From positions 62,001-126,000 of the forward strand of contig NZ_LQMT02000008.1 of assembly GCF_001620365.2 (NCBI RefSeq): a stretch of DNA of 64,000 nt, given 5' to 3'. Both the position numbers and the translations under genes were made by a program. The notes below the pieces were generated by a model that worked only from the letters and a program-made list of their open reading frames with translations, was not told where the DNA came from and did no database searches. The stretch's first letter is position 1. Each line of letters begins with the position of its first letter. The stretch comes from Amycolatopsis keratiniphila subsp. keratiniphila (GTDB taxonomy: Bacteria > Actinomycetota > Actinomycetes > Mycobacteriales > Pseudonocardiaceae). Below are positions 48,998 to 60,278 of this stretch, one piece after another.

Positions 48998-50563
48998 TCA
49001 CAACGGGATGTTTCCGTGCTTCTTGGCCGGGAGGGTCTGCCGTTTGGTCCGCAGCGCGTGCAGGGCCCTCGCCACCTGAAGGCGGGTCTGCGACGGCGCG
49101 ATGACCTGGTCGACGTAGCCGCGTTCCGCCGCCAAGTAAGGGTTCGAGTGCCGTTCGCGGTACGCCTCGGTCAGCCGTTTCCGTTCGACGGTCCGCTGTT
49201 CCGGTGGCAGTGCGGCGAGTTCGTGCCGGTGCAGCACCCGCACCGCGCCCTCGGCGCCCATCACCGCGATCTCGGCGGTGGGCCACGCCAGGTTGACGTC
49301 CGCGCCGAGGTGTTTCGAACCCATCACCGCGTAGCCGCCGCCGTAGGCCTTGCGGATCACCACGGTCACCTTCGGCACGGTCGCCTCGGCGTAGGCGTAG
49401 ATCAGTTTGGCGCCGCGCCGGATGATCCCGTGCCGTTCCTGCGCCTCACCCGGCAGATAGCCGGGGACGTCGGCGAGGGTGAGGATCGGGATGCCGAAAG
49501 CATCGCAGAACCGGACGAAGCGCGCCGCCTTCTCCGAGGCGTCGATGTCGATCACGCCTGCCTGATGGAGCGGCTGGTTCGCCACGACTCCGACCGTCCG
49601 GCCCCGTATCCGGCCGAACGCGCAGATCATGTTCGGCGCGAAGGCGCTGTGGATCTCGGTGAACTCGCCGTCGTCGACGAGCCGCGAGATCACCTCGGTC
49701 ATGTCGTAGGCCTGGTTCAGCGAGTCGGGCACCAGCCGGTCGAGTTCGAGATCGGTCGCGGTGAGCTCGGGAGCGGTCTCGTCGGCGTATTCCGGGGCGG
49801 GGTCGAGGTTGTTGGACGGCAGATACCCGAGCAAGGTCTGCACCCAGTCGATGGCGTCGTGCTCGTCGGTGGCCCGGTGGTGGGCGTTCCCGGAGACCTC
49901 GCTGTTCACCGCGGCGCCGCCGAGCCGCTGGGCGGAGACCCGCTCGCCGCTGACGGCGTGCACGACGTCCGGGCCGGTGACGAACATATGCGCGGTCTCG
50001 TCCACCATCACGGTGAAGTCGGTGATCGCCGGCGAGTACACCGCCCCGCCCGCGCACGGTCCCATGATCAGCGAGATCTGTGGGATGACACCGGACGCGA
50101 GCGCGTTGCGCCTGCCGAGCTCGGCGTAATAGGCCAGCGAGACGACGCCCTCCTGGATCCGGGCGCCGCCGGAATCGTTGATGCCGACCACCGGACAGCC
50201 CAGCGTCATCGCCAGGTCCATCACCTTGAGGACCTTCTCGCCGAAGACCTCGCCCATGCTGCCGCCGAACACGGTGAAGTCCTGGGAGAACACACAGACC
50301 TGCCTGCCGTCGACGGTGCCGTGCCCGGTCACCACGCCGTCGCCGTACGGCCGGTTGGCGTCCATCCCGAACTCGGTGCACCGGTGCCGGGCGAACTGGT
50401 CGAGCTCGACGAAGGAATCCTGATCCAGCAACAGTTCAACGCGTTCGCGCGCGGTCAGTTTGCCCTTGGCGTGCTGCCGGTCGACGGCTCGTTTCTCGGC
50501 GATCCGGAGATCTTCCTGGCGGGCGGCGAGGTCGGCGATCCGGAACGCCGTCGTGTCGGTCAT
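48998..50563 (-). CDS. acyl-CoA carboxylase beta subunit
   Basis: A 521-residue carboxyltransferase ([18 protein letters not shown]). Hallmarks: [44 protein letters not shown] and [28 protein letters not shown], ending [11 protein letters not shown]. It resembles AccD5/PccB more than AccD4 at the ends, so propionyl-CoA or a longer acyl-CoA is the likely substrate. The alpha subunit is not in the window. It overlaps the PKS gene by 4 nt, so it should supply the PKS with carboxyacyl-CoA extender. Confidence 0.92.
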   Translation of the reverse strand: MTDTTAFRIADLAARQEDLRIAEKRAVDRQHAKGKLTARERVELLLDQDSFVELDQFARHRCTEFGMDANRPYGDGVVTGHGTVDGRQVCVFSQDFTVFGGSMGEVFGEKVLKVMDLAMTLGCPVVGINDSGGARIQEGVVSLAYYAELGRRNALASGVIPQISLIMGPCAGGAVYSPAITDFTVMVDETAHMFVTGPDVVHAVSGERVSAQRLGGAAVNSEVSGNAHHRATDEHDAIDWVQTLLGYLPSNNLDPAPEYADETAPELTATDLELDRLVPDSLNQAYDMTEVISRLVDDGEFTEIHSAFAPNMICAFGRIRGRTVGVVANQPLHQAGVIDIDASEKAARFVRFCDAFGIPILTLADVPGYLPGEAQERHGIIRRGAKLIYAYAEATVPKVTVVIRKAYGGGYAVMGSKHLGADVNLAWPTAEIAVMGAEGAVRVLHRHELAALPPEQRTVERKRLTEAYRERHSNPYLAAERGYVDQVIAPSQTRLQVARALHALRTKRQTLPAKKHGNIPL

Positions 50564-53500
50564 GGCCGCGCCGCCTTGGGTGCCCCCAGCCGGGCCGCGA
50601 GCGCGGCGGCGACCACCTCGACATGCGGCGGGTCGATCATCGACAGGTGATCGCCCGGCACCCGGACGACCTCCAGATCCGCGCAGAAGGCGTCCCAGCC
50701 GAGGGCTTCGTCGGTGCGCAGGTACCGCGGGTCGAGGGTGGTGGTCAGCGGATGCGGCTCCTGCGCGCGCATCAGCAGCACCGGCCCGGCGTACGGTCCC
50801 GGCTCGTACCGTTCCGCCACCCGTGCGTCCACATAGGACTCGTACTGATGCCGCAGCACGCCGTGCCCCATCCCGGGCACCTGTTCGGCCAGCTTACCGA
50901 TCACCAACCGGATCTGTTCGTCGTCGCCGAGCCGCACGAGATCCTCGCGCGGGATGTCCAACGGGACGCCGTAGGTCCGCTCGACGTGTTCGGCGAAGCG
51001 GTCGAACCGGTCCAGCAGGATCTCGTGCGCCGGCTTCCCCGGCGCGGGCAGCGGCAGGATGCTGTCGATCATGAACACGAGATCGACCCGCTCCCCCGCC
51101 GCCGTCAGCCGCCGGGCGGTCTCGTAGGCGAGGCAGCCCCCGAACGACCAGCCACCCAGCCGGTACGGGCCTTGCGGCTGGATTTCCCTGATCAGCTCGA
51201 GATAGCACTCGGCCTTGTCCTCGACCGTGTCCTCTTCGTCGATCCGTTCGAGACCGTAGACGGGCCTGCCCTCCGGCAGCAGGCGGACGAGCCCTTCGTA
51301 GACGCTCGTCGGACCGCCCGCCGGATGGAACAGGAACACCGGACCCGAGCCGCCCTTGCGCAACGGCCGGACCGGGCAGCCTCCGCGTCCCTCGATCGCG
51401 TCGCGCAGCAGATCGGCCATCGCGGCGATCGTCGGCGTCGCGAACAGGCCGTCAGGGACCGCTCCGAGCTGCCCGGCGAAAACGACGCGCAGCCGCTCGG
51501 CCGCTTCGGCGTCCCCGCCGACGGCGAAGAAGTCGTCGTGGACGCCGGGTTCCGCGCCGCCGAGTTCCGCCTGCCAGTGCCGGGCGATCCAGCGTTCGGC
51601 CGGATCACGTGGCCCGACGGCCGCACCCGGCGAGGCGGGCCGTGGATCCGCCTCGCGGAACCCGGCCTGTTCCGCGAGATGGTCGGCGAGTTCGCCGAGG
51701 CTCGCACCACGCAACAGCAGCGGGATCGGCAGTGGCAGGCCGAAGTCGCGTTCCACGACTCCCCTGGCACGCATGGCGGTGAGCGAATCCAGGCCGAGCC
51801 GGGTGAGCGGCGCGTTCCGGTCGATCTCGTCCGCGGCGAGGCCGAGCATGCCGGCGACGAGCCCGGCCAGATAGTCCGCCAGCATCTCGCGGGCCGCCTC
51901 GGGCAGGACCGCCCGCAGCGCGTCCAGTCCGTCCCAAGTGGACGGTCCGGTGACCGGTTCGTCCCCCGGAACCAGGATTTCGAAGAAGGGCCGTCCGGCC
52001 AGTCGCGGGAAAAGGGCCAGGACGGTCCCGGCGTCGACGCGGGCGATCCCGGTCGAGGCGCGGTCGCGTCGCAATACGGCGTCCAGCGCTGCCAGCGCCT
52101 CCTCCGTACCGAGCGGTTCGAGGACGGGGTTGCGGTTGCCGACGACCGCTCCGGCCTCGCCCCAAGCACCCCAGCCGATGGTCGCGGCCGGCAATCCGGC
52201 GGCCCGGCGCCACGTGACGAGCGCGTCCACCCACGCGTTCGCGGTGGCGTAGGCGGCCTGTCCCGGCGATCCGAAGAGTGCGGCCGCCGACGAGTACGTC
52301 AGCCACCAGTCGGGTTCGTGCCCGGCCGTCGCTTCGTGCAAACGCCATGCCCCCAGCGCTTTCGCGCGCCAGACGGCCTCGACGGCGTCCTCGTCGAGGC
52401 CGGCGGCGGCACCGTCGGACAGCACACCGGCCGCGTGCAGCACGCCACGCAACGGCAATCCACCATCGGTCGCCGCCGCGACCAACGCCTCGGCCGTCCC
52501 TGGTGCCGCGATGTCACCCGCCACCACGCGGACGTCGACGCCCTGGTCACGCAAATCCGCCAGCAGCGGTTCGACGGCGGGGCTCGCGCCACGCCGTCCG
52601 GAGAGGACGAGCCTGGTCGCGCCGCGTCCGGCCAGCCAGTCCGCGGCGACCAGGCCGAGGCCGCCGAGACCACCGGTGATCACGTAGGAACCTTCGCGCA
52701 CAACGGTTTCGCGGCGTGGGTCGCCGAGTTCCGGCCGGGCCAGCACCCGGGTGTACCGGACGCCCTCACGCCAGGCGATCTCGTCGTCCGGCGCGTCCGC
52801 GCGGAGTTCCGCCGCCAGCTTGGCGACCCAGAGCAGAGCGGGATCCGGCTCGGCGTCGAAGTCGACCTGGCTCGCGCGCAGTTCGGGATGTTCGAAGGCG
52901 AGAACGCGGACCAGCCCGCGCAGCCAGGCCTGGCCGGGGTCTCCGCGCTCGCCGGGTTCGATGGCCGACGCGCCCGCGCTGACGAGCCACAACCGCGGCG
53001 CCCGTTCGACCAGTTCGGCAACGACACCGGAAAGCGTCGCGACCATCCGCGCGTCCCGCATCGGGTCGGGTTCGCCGGACCCGGCGCAAGCCAGGACTCC
53101 CGTGACTTCGCGGGCTCTCAGTGCTTCCGCCAGCGCGGCCCGATCTCCGAGCGGGACCGTCACCAGTTCGTCCCCGGCGAGCCGGTCACGCAACGCCGTC
53201 AGCCACGGCGTGTCCTCGTGCAGGACGACCCAGCGGCGCGGGCCCGGCGTGGCCGTCGGCAGATCGGCCTGCCGCCAGACCGTCTCGAACAGCAGCTCCG
53301 CCATCGGCACCGGCAACGCCGAACGCTGGAACCGGCGGCAGTAGACCTCTCGGAACTCGACCAGGACGACGCCGTCCGCATCGACCAGCTGGACACCGCC
53401 CACCAGGCCGTCACCGGCCGGATCGAGCGAGTCGAGCACGGCGTCGACCCGGGCACCGCGGCGTGGGTCACCGGCGACGACGACCTCGCCCAAGGTCAGC

Positions 53501-56500
53501 GGCAGGAACACCCCGTCGGTTTCGCGCAGCACGTCCCCGGCGGCCGCGGCCAGCGCGTGCAGGCAGGCATCGGCGATCACCGGCTGCAGGACGTACGCCG
53601 GATCGTCGGCGGGCAGGGTGATCGAGGCCGAAGCCCGGCCGGGTGCCGCCAGGACGTCGCGCAACCCGCGGAAAGCGGGACCGTAGCCCTGCCCCATCCC
53701 GGCCAGCAGCCGGTACAGGTCGATCGGCCTGGCATCGTCGCCGACCGCGCCGAACGGCACCACCGCGGTGTTCCCGTCGCGGACGCGAGCCGTGGCGTGC
53801 CGGACCCAGCCGCCGTCGGCGGACCGCGCGTAGACGTCCACTTCGGACGGCCCGGTACTCAGGCTGGTCGTCACCTCGGTATGCGCGGCGAGCGGGAGGA
53901 CCCGGTGTAGTTCGAGGCCGCCGACGCGGAGCTGCCCGCCTGGTCGCAGGACCGATTTCGCCGCCGCGAGCGCGAGTTCCAGGAATCCGGCGGCGGGGAA
54001 CAGCGGGACCCCCATCGCCGCGTGGTCGGCCAGCCAGGGCAGCGTCTCGGTCCCGACGTCCGCACGCCACAGGTGCCCGCCGGTCGGTTGTTCGATGTGG
54101 ACACCCAGCAACGGATGGGTGCCCCCGGCCCGGTTCGCCGGGCGCCGTGGCCAGAACCGCCGGTGCCGCCAGCGCGGGCCGGGCAGCTCGACCGGAAGCG
54201 GGCGGGGCCCACCGTCGTCGAGCACGACGGGCAGCCCGAGGGTGTGGAGCCGGGCGAGCGTGGTCAGGAACGCCACGCGCTCGTCGATCTTGCGGCTCGT
54301 CGACGGCACGGCGAGCGCGCCGGTGCTCTGCTCGATCGCGGCCAGCGCCACGGGATGCGGCGAGATCTCGACGAACACGTCGTATCCGTCGGCGGTCGCC
54401 GCCGCCAGTGCCTGGCTGAACCGCACCGGACGGCGCAGATTCGCCGCCCAGTAGTCGACGTCGAACACCGGTGACCATTGTGGATCGTCGAGAACACTGC
54501 TGTAGCAGGGGATTTCCACCGGTCTCGGGGACAGTTCGCCGAGCTCGGCACGGAACCGGCCGAGAACGGCGTCGACGGCTTCCGAATGGCCCGCGCCGCC
54601 GACGGGCAGCCGCTTCGCCAGCCTGCCGAGGCTCTCGACGTGCGACACCAGCGCCTCGACCTGCTCGGCTCCGCCGCTGACGGTGCACTGGACCGGCGAG
54701 GCGTAGACCGCGACGGTGATCCCGGGGAAATCCGCTTCCAGATCGGCGAGTTCGGCCGGCGACAGTTCGACCACCGCCATCGCGCCGTCGCCGGAGGCGT
54801 CGACCTCGGCCAGCAGCCGGGCGCGGGTGGCCATCACGCGCAGGCCCTCGGCGACGTCCAGCGCACCGGCGACGACGGCGGCCGCGACCTCGCCCATCGA
54901 ATGCCCGAGCACCGCGGCCGGGACGACACCATGCGCACGCCAGAGCCCGGCGAGGGCGAGCTGCATGCCGAACAACGCGAGTTGCGTCGCGCCGAGGTCC
55001 GGCGGGTCGTGGTCGCCGTCGAACACCGCGCGCAGGGAGAATCCGGCTTCGGCCCGGAACACCGGATCGAGTGCCTCCACCTCGGCCCGGAACGCGGGCT
55101 CGGTGCCCAGCAGGACGCGACCCATTTCGGGCCACTGGGAGCCGTAACCGGAGAAGACGAACACGACGTCGGACACCGGCGCGGCCTCACCGAGGACGAC
55201 GTCGACACTCTCGCGCCCGGCGGCCATCGCACGCAAGGCGGCGGCCACCCGGTCGCGTCCCTCCGCGACGACCGCGCCACGGACGGGCAGGTGGTCCCGG
55301 CTCCTGGCCAGCGTCGCGGCGACCGTGTCCAGCGAGACCGATCGGTGCGCGGGATCTTCGAGCCAGTCCGCCAGATCGGCCGCCCGCGCCCGGAGCACCT
55401 CGGCCGAACGAGCGGACAGCGCGAACACGTGCGCCCTCTCGGTTTCCTTCCCCCGGGCGGCGAACGACGCGGCAGGCCACTCTTCGAGGACGACGTGGGC
55501 GTTGGTACCGCCGAATCCGAACGCGGAGACCCCGGCCCGCACGACGTCGGAGTAGCGCGGCCAGTCCGTCCCGGTCCCGACCACGCGAAGGCGGAGACCG
55601 GCGAAGTCGATATGCGGGCTGGGTTCGTGATGATGCGGGGTCGGCGGCAGCCGCCGGTGGACCATCGCGAGGACGACCTTGATCAGCCCGGCCATCCCCG
55701 CCGCGCCTTCCAGATGGCCCAGGTTCCCCTTCACCGAGCCGATCAGCAGCGGGCGGCCGGGTTCGCGGCAGGCTCCCAGCACCTCGCCGAGCGCCCCCGC
55801 CTCGATCGGGTCGCCCACCTCGGTCCCGGTCCCGTGCGCCTCCACGTAGTCCACAGAGGACGGTTCGACGCCCGCCGCCGCGTACGCGTCCCGCAACAGG
55901 TCCGCCTGCGCACCGGGGCTGGGCGCCACGAGACCGTTCGACCGGCCGTCGGAATTGACCGCGCTGCCGCGGATCACCGCGAGCACCCGGTCACCCGCGC
56001 GGCGAGCGGCCTTCAGCGGTCTCAGCACGATCACCCCGCAGCCCTCGCCGCGGGCGATGCCGTCGGCGGCGGCGTCGAACGGTTTGCAGTGCCCGTCCGG
56101 CGCCAGCACCCCGGCTCGCTCGAAGGAGGCGGTGACCGCGGGCGAGAGCAGCAGGTTCACCCCGGCGGCGAGCGCCGTACCGCATTCGCCGCGGCGGAGG
56201 CTCTGCACCGCCTGGTGCACCGCGACCAGCGAAGACGAGCACGCGGTGTCGAGGGTGAGGCTGGGGCCGCGCAGGTCGAACAGGTACGACAGGCGGTTCG
56301 CGGCGATGCTCGTCGCGGCGCCGGTGGCGGACCAGACGTCGACGGCGGCGGGATCGGCCATCGTCAGGTGGCCGTACTCGCCCGCCGAAAGCCCGACGAA
56401 CACCCCGGTCCGGCTTCCGCGCAACGTGGACGGCGGGATCCCGGCGTGTTCCAGCGCCGCCCACGCGACTTCGAGCAGCATCCGCTGCTGGGGATCCATC

Positions 56501-56976
56501 GTCTCGGCCTCAGCCGGGGTGATGCCGAAGAATTCGGCGTCGAAACCGGCTATGTCACCGAGGAACCCGCCGCGGGCGGGGGTCTCCCAGCGATCCTCCG
56601 GAACCTCGCGGATGCCGTCGCGTCCGGCGTCCAGGAGCCGCCAGTACCGCTCCGGGGAGTCCGCTCCGCCCGGCAGACGACAGCCGATGCCGACGATCGC
56701 GATCGGTTCCTCCTCGCGGCCTTCGCCTTCGACGACCGCGGACTCCTCCACTGTGGACAGACGGGCGGCGAGCGCGGTGATCGTCGGGTACTGCCACACC
56801 AGCGTCGGCGGCAGCGGGCGGCCGAGATGCCTGCCCAGCTCCGCCGCCAGTTCCATCGACTCGCGGGAGGAAAGGCCGTTCTCGTACAGTGGCCGGTCCG
56901 GGTCGATCTGACCGGCGGGCGTGCCGGTCCGCTCGGCCACCCGTGCGATGAGCCAGGCGCGGATCCGGCCGGTCAC
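50560..56976 (-). CDS. iterative type I polyketide synthase (ACP-KS-AT-DH-KR-ACP-CP*-TE)
   Basis: A 2138-residue PKS starting at GTG 56976, overlapping the FAAL stop (GTGA). Domains: N-terminal ACP (Ser37 in GLSSRES, a Pks13-like motif); KS about 89-510 with Cys246 (DTACSSS), His381 (EAHGTG) and His421 (GNLGHLEG); AT with Ser693 (GHSMGE) but an atypical GAGH where YASH or HAFH is usual (794-797); DH with His985 ([11 protein letters not shown]) and Asp1136; KR about 1430-1620 with GGLGGLG, Tyr1576 and Asn1580; ACP with Ser1731 (LGLDSL). A further carrier-like domain reads GGDAEA with Ala1823 instead of Ser. TE with Ser1944 (GGWSFGG). No ER. It should extend a FAAL-activated fatty acid, reduce it and release it. 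Confidence 0.93.
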   Translation of the reverse strand: MTGRIRAWLIARVAERTGTPAGQIDPDRPLYENGLSSRESMELAAELGRHLGRPLPPTLVWQYPTITALAARLSTVEESAVVEGEGREEEPIAIVGIGCRLPGGADSPERYWRLLDAGRDGIREVPEDRWETPARGGFLGDIAGFDAEFFGITPAEAETMDPQQRMLLEVAWAALEHAGIPPSTLRGSRTGVFVGLSAGEYGHLTMADPAAVDVWSATGAATSIAANRLSYLFDLRGPSLTLDTACSSSLVAVHQAVQSLRRGECGTALAAGVNLLLSPAVTASFERAGVLAPDGHCKPFDAAADGIARGEGCGVIVLRPLKAARRAGDRVLAVIRGSAVNSDGRSNGLVAPSPGAQADLLRDAYAAAGVEPSSVDYVEAHGTGTEVGDPIEAGALGEVLGACREPGRPLLIGSVKGNLGHLEGAAGMAGLIKVVLAMVHRRLPPTPHHHEPSPHIDFAGLRLRVVGTGTDWPRYSDVVRAGVSAFGFGGTNAHVVLEEWPAASFAARGKETERAHVFALSARSAEVLRARAADLADWLEDPAHRSVSLDTVAATLARSRDHLPVRGAVVAEGRDRVAAALRAMAAGRESVDVVLGEAAPVSDVVFVFSGYGSQWPEMGRVLLGTEPAFRAEVEALDPVFRAEAGFSLRAVFDGDHDPPDLGATQLALFGMQLALAGLWRAHGVVPAAVLGHSMGEVAAAVVAGALDVAEGLRVMATRARLLAEVDASGDGAMAVVELSPAELADLEADFPGITVAVYASPVQCTVSGGAEQVEALVSHVESLGRLAKRLPVGGAGHSEAVDAVLGRFRAELGELSPRPVEIPCYSSVLDDPQWSPVFDVDYWAANLRRPVRFSQALAAATADGYDVFVEISPHPVALAAIEQSTGALAVPSTSRKIDERVAFLTTLARLHTLGLPVVLDDGGPRPLPVELPGPRWRHRRFWPRRPANRAGGTHPLLGVHIEQPTGGHLWRADVGTETLPWLADHAAMGVPLFPAAGFLELALAAAKSVLRPGGQLRVGGLELHRVLPLAAHTEVTTSLSTGPSEVDVYARSADGGWVRHATARVRDGNTAVVPFGAVGDDARPIDLYRLLAGMGQGYGPAFRGLRDVLAAPGRASASITLPADDPAYVLQPVIADACLHALAAAAGDVLRETDGVFLPLTLGEVVVAGDPRRGARVDAVLDSLDPAGDGLVGGVQLVDADGVVLVEFREVYCRRFQRSALPVPMAELLFETVWRQADLPTATPGPRRWVVLHEDTPWLTALRDRLAGDELVTVPLGDRAALAEALRAREVTGVLACAGSGEPDPMRDARMVATLSGVVAELVERAPRLWLVSAGASAIEPGERGDPGQAWLRGLVRVLAFEHPELRASQVDFDAEPDPALLWVAKLAAELRADAPDDEIAWREGVRYTRVLARPELGDPRRETVVREGSYVITGGLGGLGLVAADWLAGRGATRLVLSGRRGASPAVEPLLADLRDQGVDVRVVAGDIAAPGTAEALVAAATDGGLPLRGVLHAAGVLSDGAAAGLDEDAVEAVWRAKALGAWRLHEATAGHEPDWWLTYSSAAALFGSPGQAAYATANAWVDALVTWRRAAGLPAATIGWGAWGEAGAVVGNRNPVLEPLGTEEALAALDAVLRRDRASTGIARVDAGTVLALFPRLAGRPFFEILVPGDEPVTGPSTWDGLDALRAVLPEAAREMLADYLAGLVAGMLGLAADEIDRNAPLTRLGLDSLTAMRARGVVERDFGLPLPIPLLLRGASLGELADHLAEQAGFREADPRPASPGAAVGPRDPAERWIARHWQAELGGAEPGVHDDFFAVGGDAEAAERLRVVFAGQLGAVPDGLFATPTIAAMADLLRDAIEGRGGCPVRPLRKGGSGPVFLFHPAGGPTSVYEGLVRLLPEGRPVYGLERIDEEDTVEDKAECYLELIREIQPQGPYRLGGWSFGGCLAYETARRLTAAGERVDLVFMIDSILPLPAPGKPAHEILLDRFDRFAEHVERTYGVPLDIPREDLVRLGDDEQIRLVIGKLAEQVPGMGHGVLRHQYESYVDARVAERYEPGPYAGPVLLMRAQEPHPLTTTLDPRYLRTDEALGWDAFCADLEVVRVPGDHLSMIDPPHVEVVAAALAARLGAPKAARP

Positions 56977-58733
56977 CCGAGCCGCCGCGCGGTCAGCGAT
57001 CCGTCCAGATAGGACTTCCGGCACAGCGCCCGGCTGATCTTGCCGCTGGAGGTGCGCGGGATCTCTCCCGGGGAGAGGAAGACGACGTCGTACGCCCGCA
57101 GGCCGTGCGCGGCCGAGACCGTCCTCCGGATCTCGCCGGCCGCGACGACGAGGTCGGCCTCGCTGCCCTTGGCGCGCTCCGCCAGTACGACCGCCGCCTC
57201 GCCGTCTTCACGCTCGATCGCGAACGCCGCGGCGGAATGCGGCCGGACGGCGGGATGGGTCTCCACGGTCTGCTCGATGTCCTGCGGATAGTGGTTGCGG
57301 CCGTCGACGATGACGAGATCCTTGAGCCTGCCGGTCATGAACAGTTCGCCGTCGTAGCGCACGCCGAGGTCCCCGGTCGCGAGCCAGCCCGCGCCGGACT
57401 CCGGGTCGATCGGAGGCAGGCCGAAGACGCCGTCGGACGCGGCGGGTCGCCCCCAGTACCCCACTCCGACGTTCGGGCCGTTGACCTGGATCTCCCCCAC
57501 CCTGCCGGGTTCGACCAGCGCGCCGGTGACCGGATCGGCGATGCGGACCCGTTGGCCCGCCGGGAATCCGCACGAGACGAGCGTGGTGGACACCGCGCCG
57601 GGAAGCGCGGGCGTCGCCAGCCCCGCGGCGAGCTGTTCGCGATCGAAGGCGACCTCTCGCGGCGCCTTGCCCGCCTCGGTGACGGACACGAGCACGGTGG
57701 CTTCGGCCAGCCCGTACGACGACCGGTGCACCTCCGGGCGCAGCCCGCATTCCTCGAAGGCGCCGTGGAATTTCGCGATCGTCGACGGGAGGACCGGCTC
57801 GCTGCCGTTGATCAGCGAGACGACCCGGCTCAGTTCGAGGTAGCTCTTCTCGGCCTCGGTCACCCGGGAAGCGCTGTAGGCGTAGGCGAAATTGGGTGCC
57901 GCGCTGATCGCGCCGGGGCTGGCCGAGAGCGCGCGCAGCCAGCGCGACGGACGTTCGAGGAAGGCGAGCGGATCCATCAGGACCGACGACGCGCCCGCCG
58001 CCATCGGCGCGCCGATCCCGAGGATCAGGCCCATGTCGTGGAAGAGCGGCAGCCAGCTGACGGTGGACGTCGTCCCGGTTTCGATCGCGTAGGCGTCGCA
58101 CGCCTGCCGGGCGTTGGTGAGCGCGTTGCGATGGGTCAGCATCACGCCCGCCGGCGTCCTCGTGGAACCGGACGTGTACTGCAGATACGCCAGTCCGTCC
58201 GGTTCCGGTCGCGGCCAGGAGCGGTCACCGGCCGCGACCGGAGCTGTGGTGTCGACGGCGAGCACGGCGGGGCGCTCGATCGCCGTCGAGGCGAGGAAAC
58301 CGGCGGCGGCGTCGAGTCCGTCGGTGGTGGTGAGCACGACCTTCGGCGCGCAGTCGGCGAGCACGGCGGCCAGCCTGCCCGCGTGCCCGGGGAGATCCGG
58401 GGCGAACAGCGGGACCGCGACCAGCCCGGCGCGGATCGCGCCGAGGAAGGCGACGACGTAGTCCACGGACTGCCGTGCCAGGATCGCGGCCCGGTCACCG
58501 GCGCCGGTGAACGCGGTCAGCCGGGTGGCGAGGTGATCGACGCGCTCGTCGAGTTCACGCCAGGAGAGGTTGATCGCGCGGCCGTCCGCTCCGGCGCGAT
58601 GGTCGAGGTAGGTCACCGCGACCTCGTCGCCGAGCCGCCACGCCCAGTACCTCAGCAGCGTCGCGAACGATTCCCCACCGGGTGTGTCGTCCGTGCCGCG
58701 GGCGGCGACGACCGTTTCCGAAATGGTTTCCAT
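56973..58733 (-). CDS. fatty acyl-AMP ligase (FadD32-like FAAL)
   Basis: A 586-residue adenylating enzyme. YLQYTSGSTRTPAGVMLTH is the P-loop in the form typical of FadD32; WLPLFHDMGLILG, SSYGLAEATVLVS, GWLATGDLG and the C-terminal PRTSSGKISRALCR with the catalytic Lys complete the family pattern. FAALs activate fatty acids as acyl-AMP and load them on the N-terminal ACP of a partner PKS rather than on CoA. A GAGGGG site precedes ATG 58733. A strong promoter lies about 95-130 bp upstream. First gene of the four-gene operon. Confidence 0.93.
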   Translation of the reverse strand: METISETVVAARGTDDTPGGESFATLLRYWAWRLGDEVAVTYLDHRAGADGRAINLSWRELDERVDHLATRLTAFTGAGDRAAILARQSVDYVVAFLGAIRAGLVAVPLFAPDLPGHAGRLAAVLADCAPKVVLTTTDGLDAAAGFLASTAIERPAVLAVDTTAPVAAGDRSWPRPEPDGLAYLQYTSGSTRTPAGVMLTHRNALTNARQACDAYAIETGTTSTVSWLPLFHDMGLILGIGAPMAAGASSVLMDPLAFLERPSRWLRALSASPGAISAAPNFAYAYSASRVTEAEKSYLELSRVVSLINGSEPVLPSTIAKFHGAFEECGLRPEVHRSSYGLAEATVLVSVTEAGKAPREVAFDREQLAAGLATPALPGAVSTTLVSCGFPAGQRVRIADPVTGALVEPGRVGEIQVNGPNVGVGYWGRPAASDGVFGLPPIDPESGAGWLATGDLGVRYDGELFMTGRLKDLVIVDGRNHYPQDIEQTVETHPAVRPHSAAAFAIEREDGEAAVVLAERAKGSEADLVVAAGEIRRTVSAAHGLRAYDVVFLSPGEIPRTSSGKISRALCRKSYLDGSLTARRLG

Positions 58734-58774
58734 GGCCCCTCGTTAAGGACGTGAGCAGGAGCGGGTGAATTCGG

Positions 58775-58862
58775 AACGGCGCCGTTGCCGAAAGCGGATT
58801 CCATTCCGGAGACCGTTCTTTGTCTGCCCGGAACTGTATGGACGTCCCGGGAAGGGTGTCAA
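58775..58862 (-). promoter_or_regulatory. FAAL-PKS operon promoter and palindrome
   Basis: On the minus strand TTGACA (58862-58857) and TACAGT (58838-58833), 18 bp apart, form a near-consensus housekeeping promoter. The perfect 12-bp palindrome AACGGCGCCGTT (58775-58786) lies in the leader, 42 bp before the start codon, and may be a regulator site or mRNA hairpin. Confidence 0.6.
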
Positions 58863-58901
58863 TGAAAGGATGATGGAACGCCGGTGCCCGCGCGGACGTG
58901 C

Positions 58902-60278
58902 TCACCGCGAAGTGAGAAAGGGGGCACCCCGCTTGTCACTTCGGGACGAACTTCGGGGATTCAGGAGCCGGAGCGCGAGGAGCGCTCCGGCGAGTTGCAG
59001 CGCCGCGGCGGTCAGCAGCCCGGCCGTGTAGCCGTCCGCCAGCGCGGCCGCGGCGCCCTCGTCGAGCCGGGCCGTGCGGACCACCGACAGGACGACCCCG
59101 ATCAGCGCGACGCCCAGCGCGCTCGACAGTTCGCGGGACGCGGTGAGCAGTCCGGAGGCCGTGCCCGCGTGCCGTTCGGCGACGATCTCCAGCGCGTACG
59201 AGGTCAACGGGGTGGTCAGGGCCGATCCGGCGCCGATCAGCACGAGTCCGGGAATCCTGGGCGGGATTTCCGGCAGATGGTTGACCGCGGCGAGCGCCAG
59301 CAGTCCGGCGGCCACCGTGGTCAGCCCGGCCGCGACTGTCCGATGTGGACCCCAGCGTGGTACCGCCCAGGGCACCAGCGGCGTGGCGGCGACGACCGCG
59401 ACCGCCACCACGACCAGCGGCAATCCGGCGAGCATCGGCCCGAGGCCGAGGGATTCCTGATGCAGCAACGGCGTGAAGAAGAAGACCCCGGAAACCCCCA
59501 GTCCCCACAGCAACTGCACGGTGAGCGCGCCGGTGAACACCCGCGTGCCGGTCAGCGCCTTCGGCACCAGCCGCACGCGCGCGCGTCTTTCCCTGACCAC
59601 GAACCAGATCGCGAAGGCCGTCCCCGCCGCGCAGAGCACCGCGTTCAGCTCCACCACGGCGGCGGTGACCAGGACCATCGCGGTGGTCACCACCAGCATG
59701 GACAGCACGGCGGGCCGTCCGGCCGCCGGATCACGATCCGCGAGGGCGACCCTGCGCACCAGCGTCAGCATGGCCGCCACGAACGGGAGGTTGACGAAGA
59801 AGATCCAGCCCCAGCCCAGATATTCGCTCAGCACGCCGCCGAGCGTCGGGCCGAGTGCGAGGGCGGCCGCGAGACAGGCGGTCCAGACCGTCGCGCCGAC
59901 CGCCCGTCTTCGCGCGTCGAGGTCGGTGCGGAGCAGGCTGAGCAGGGCCGGGACCAGGAACGCCGCCGCCGCGCCTTGCAGAATCCGCGCGGCGATGACG
60001 AGCCACGCCGTCGTGGCGAATCCTCCGACGGCCGCGCCGGCACCGAACGCGAGCAGCCCCGCCCGCAGGGTCGCGGCCTGGCCCCAGCGGTCCACCAGCG
60101 TCCCCGCCACCGGCAGCAACCCGGCGAACGGGAGCATGTAGCCGATGCTCACCCATTGCAGCGTGGACAGATCGAGCCCGAGTTCCCGGGCGAGTGAAGG
60201 CGCGCCCGCCGCGACGATCGTGTTGTCGAGGGTGGTGACGAACGCCCCGAGCCCGATCATGAGGAGCGTCGCTCTCAT
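58902..60278 (-). CDS. MFS transporter, DHA2-like exporter
   Basis: A 458-residue transporter from ATG 60278 (MRATLLMIGLGAFVTTLDNTIV), preceded by AGGAG. LDNTIVAAGAPSLARELG in helix 1 and a GTLVDRWGQAATLRAG loop are typical of the DHA2 drug:proton antiporters. About 12-14 hydrophobic helices. The C-terminus is basic (RSSSRSDKRG). It lies upstream of the FAAL operon on the same strand but is separated from it by that operon's own promoter; export of the lipid product is possible but unproven. Confidence 0.9.
   Translation of the reverse strand: MRATLLMIGLGAFVTTLDNTIVAAGAPSLARELGLDLSTLQWVSIGYMLPFAGLLPVAGTLVDRWGQAATLRAGLLAFGAGAAVGGFATTAWLVIAARILQGAAAAFLVPALLSLLRTDLDARRRAVGATVWTACLAAALALGPTLGGVLSEYLGWGWIFFVNLPFVAAMLTLVRRVALADRDPAAGRPAVLSMLVVTTAMVLVTAAVVELNAVLCAAGTAFAIWFVVRERRARVRLVPKALTGTRVFTGALTVQLLWGLGVSGVFFFTPLLHQESLGLGPMLAGLPLVVVAVAVVAATPLVPWAVPRWGPHRTVAAGLTTVAAGLLALAAVNHLPEIPPRIPGLVLIGAGSALTTPLTSYALEIVAERHAGTASGLLTASRELSSALGVALIGVVLSVVRTARLDEGAAAALADGYTAGLLTAAALQLAGALLALRLLNPRSSSRSDKRGAPFLTSR

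Noticed and set aside
4161..56760. Frequent TCCACAGTG / CACTGTGGA-like words inside genes
   Set aside because: They seem over-represented by eye, but I could not count them against a codon-based expectation, so no claim is made.
48007..58733. A true mycolic-acid locus (pks13, fadD32, accD4)
   Set aside because: Gene order agrees, but the PKS has DH and KR domains absent from Pks13, and the carboxylase ends look like AccD5/PccB. I therefore did not use those gene symbols.
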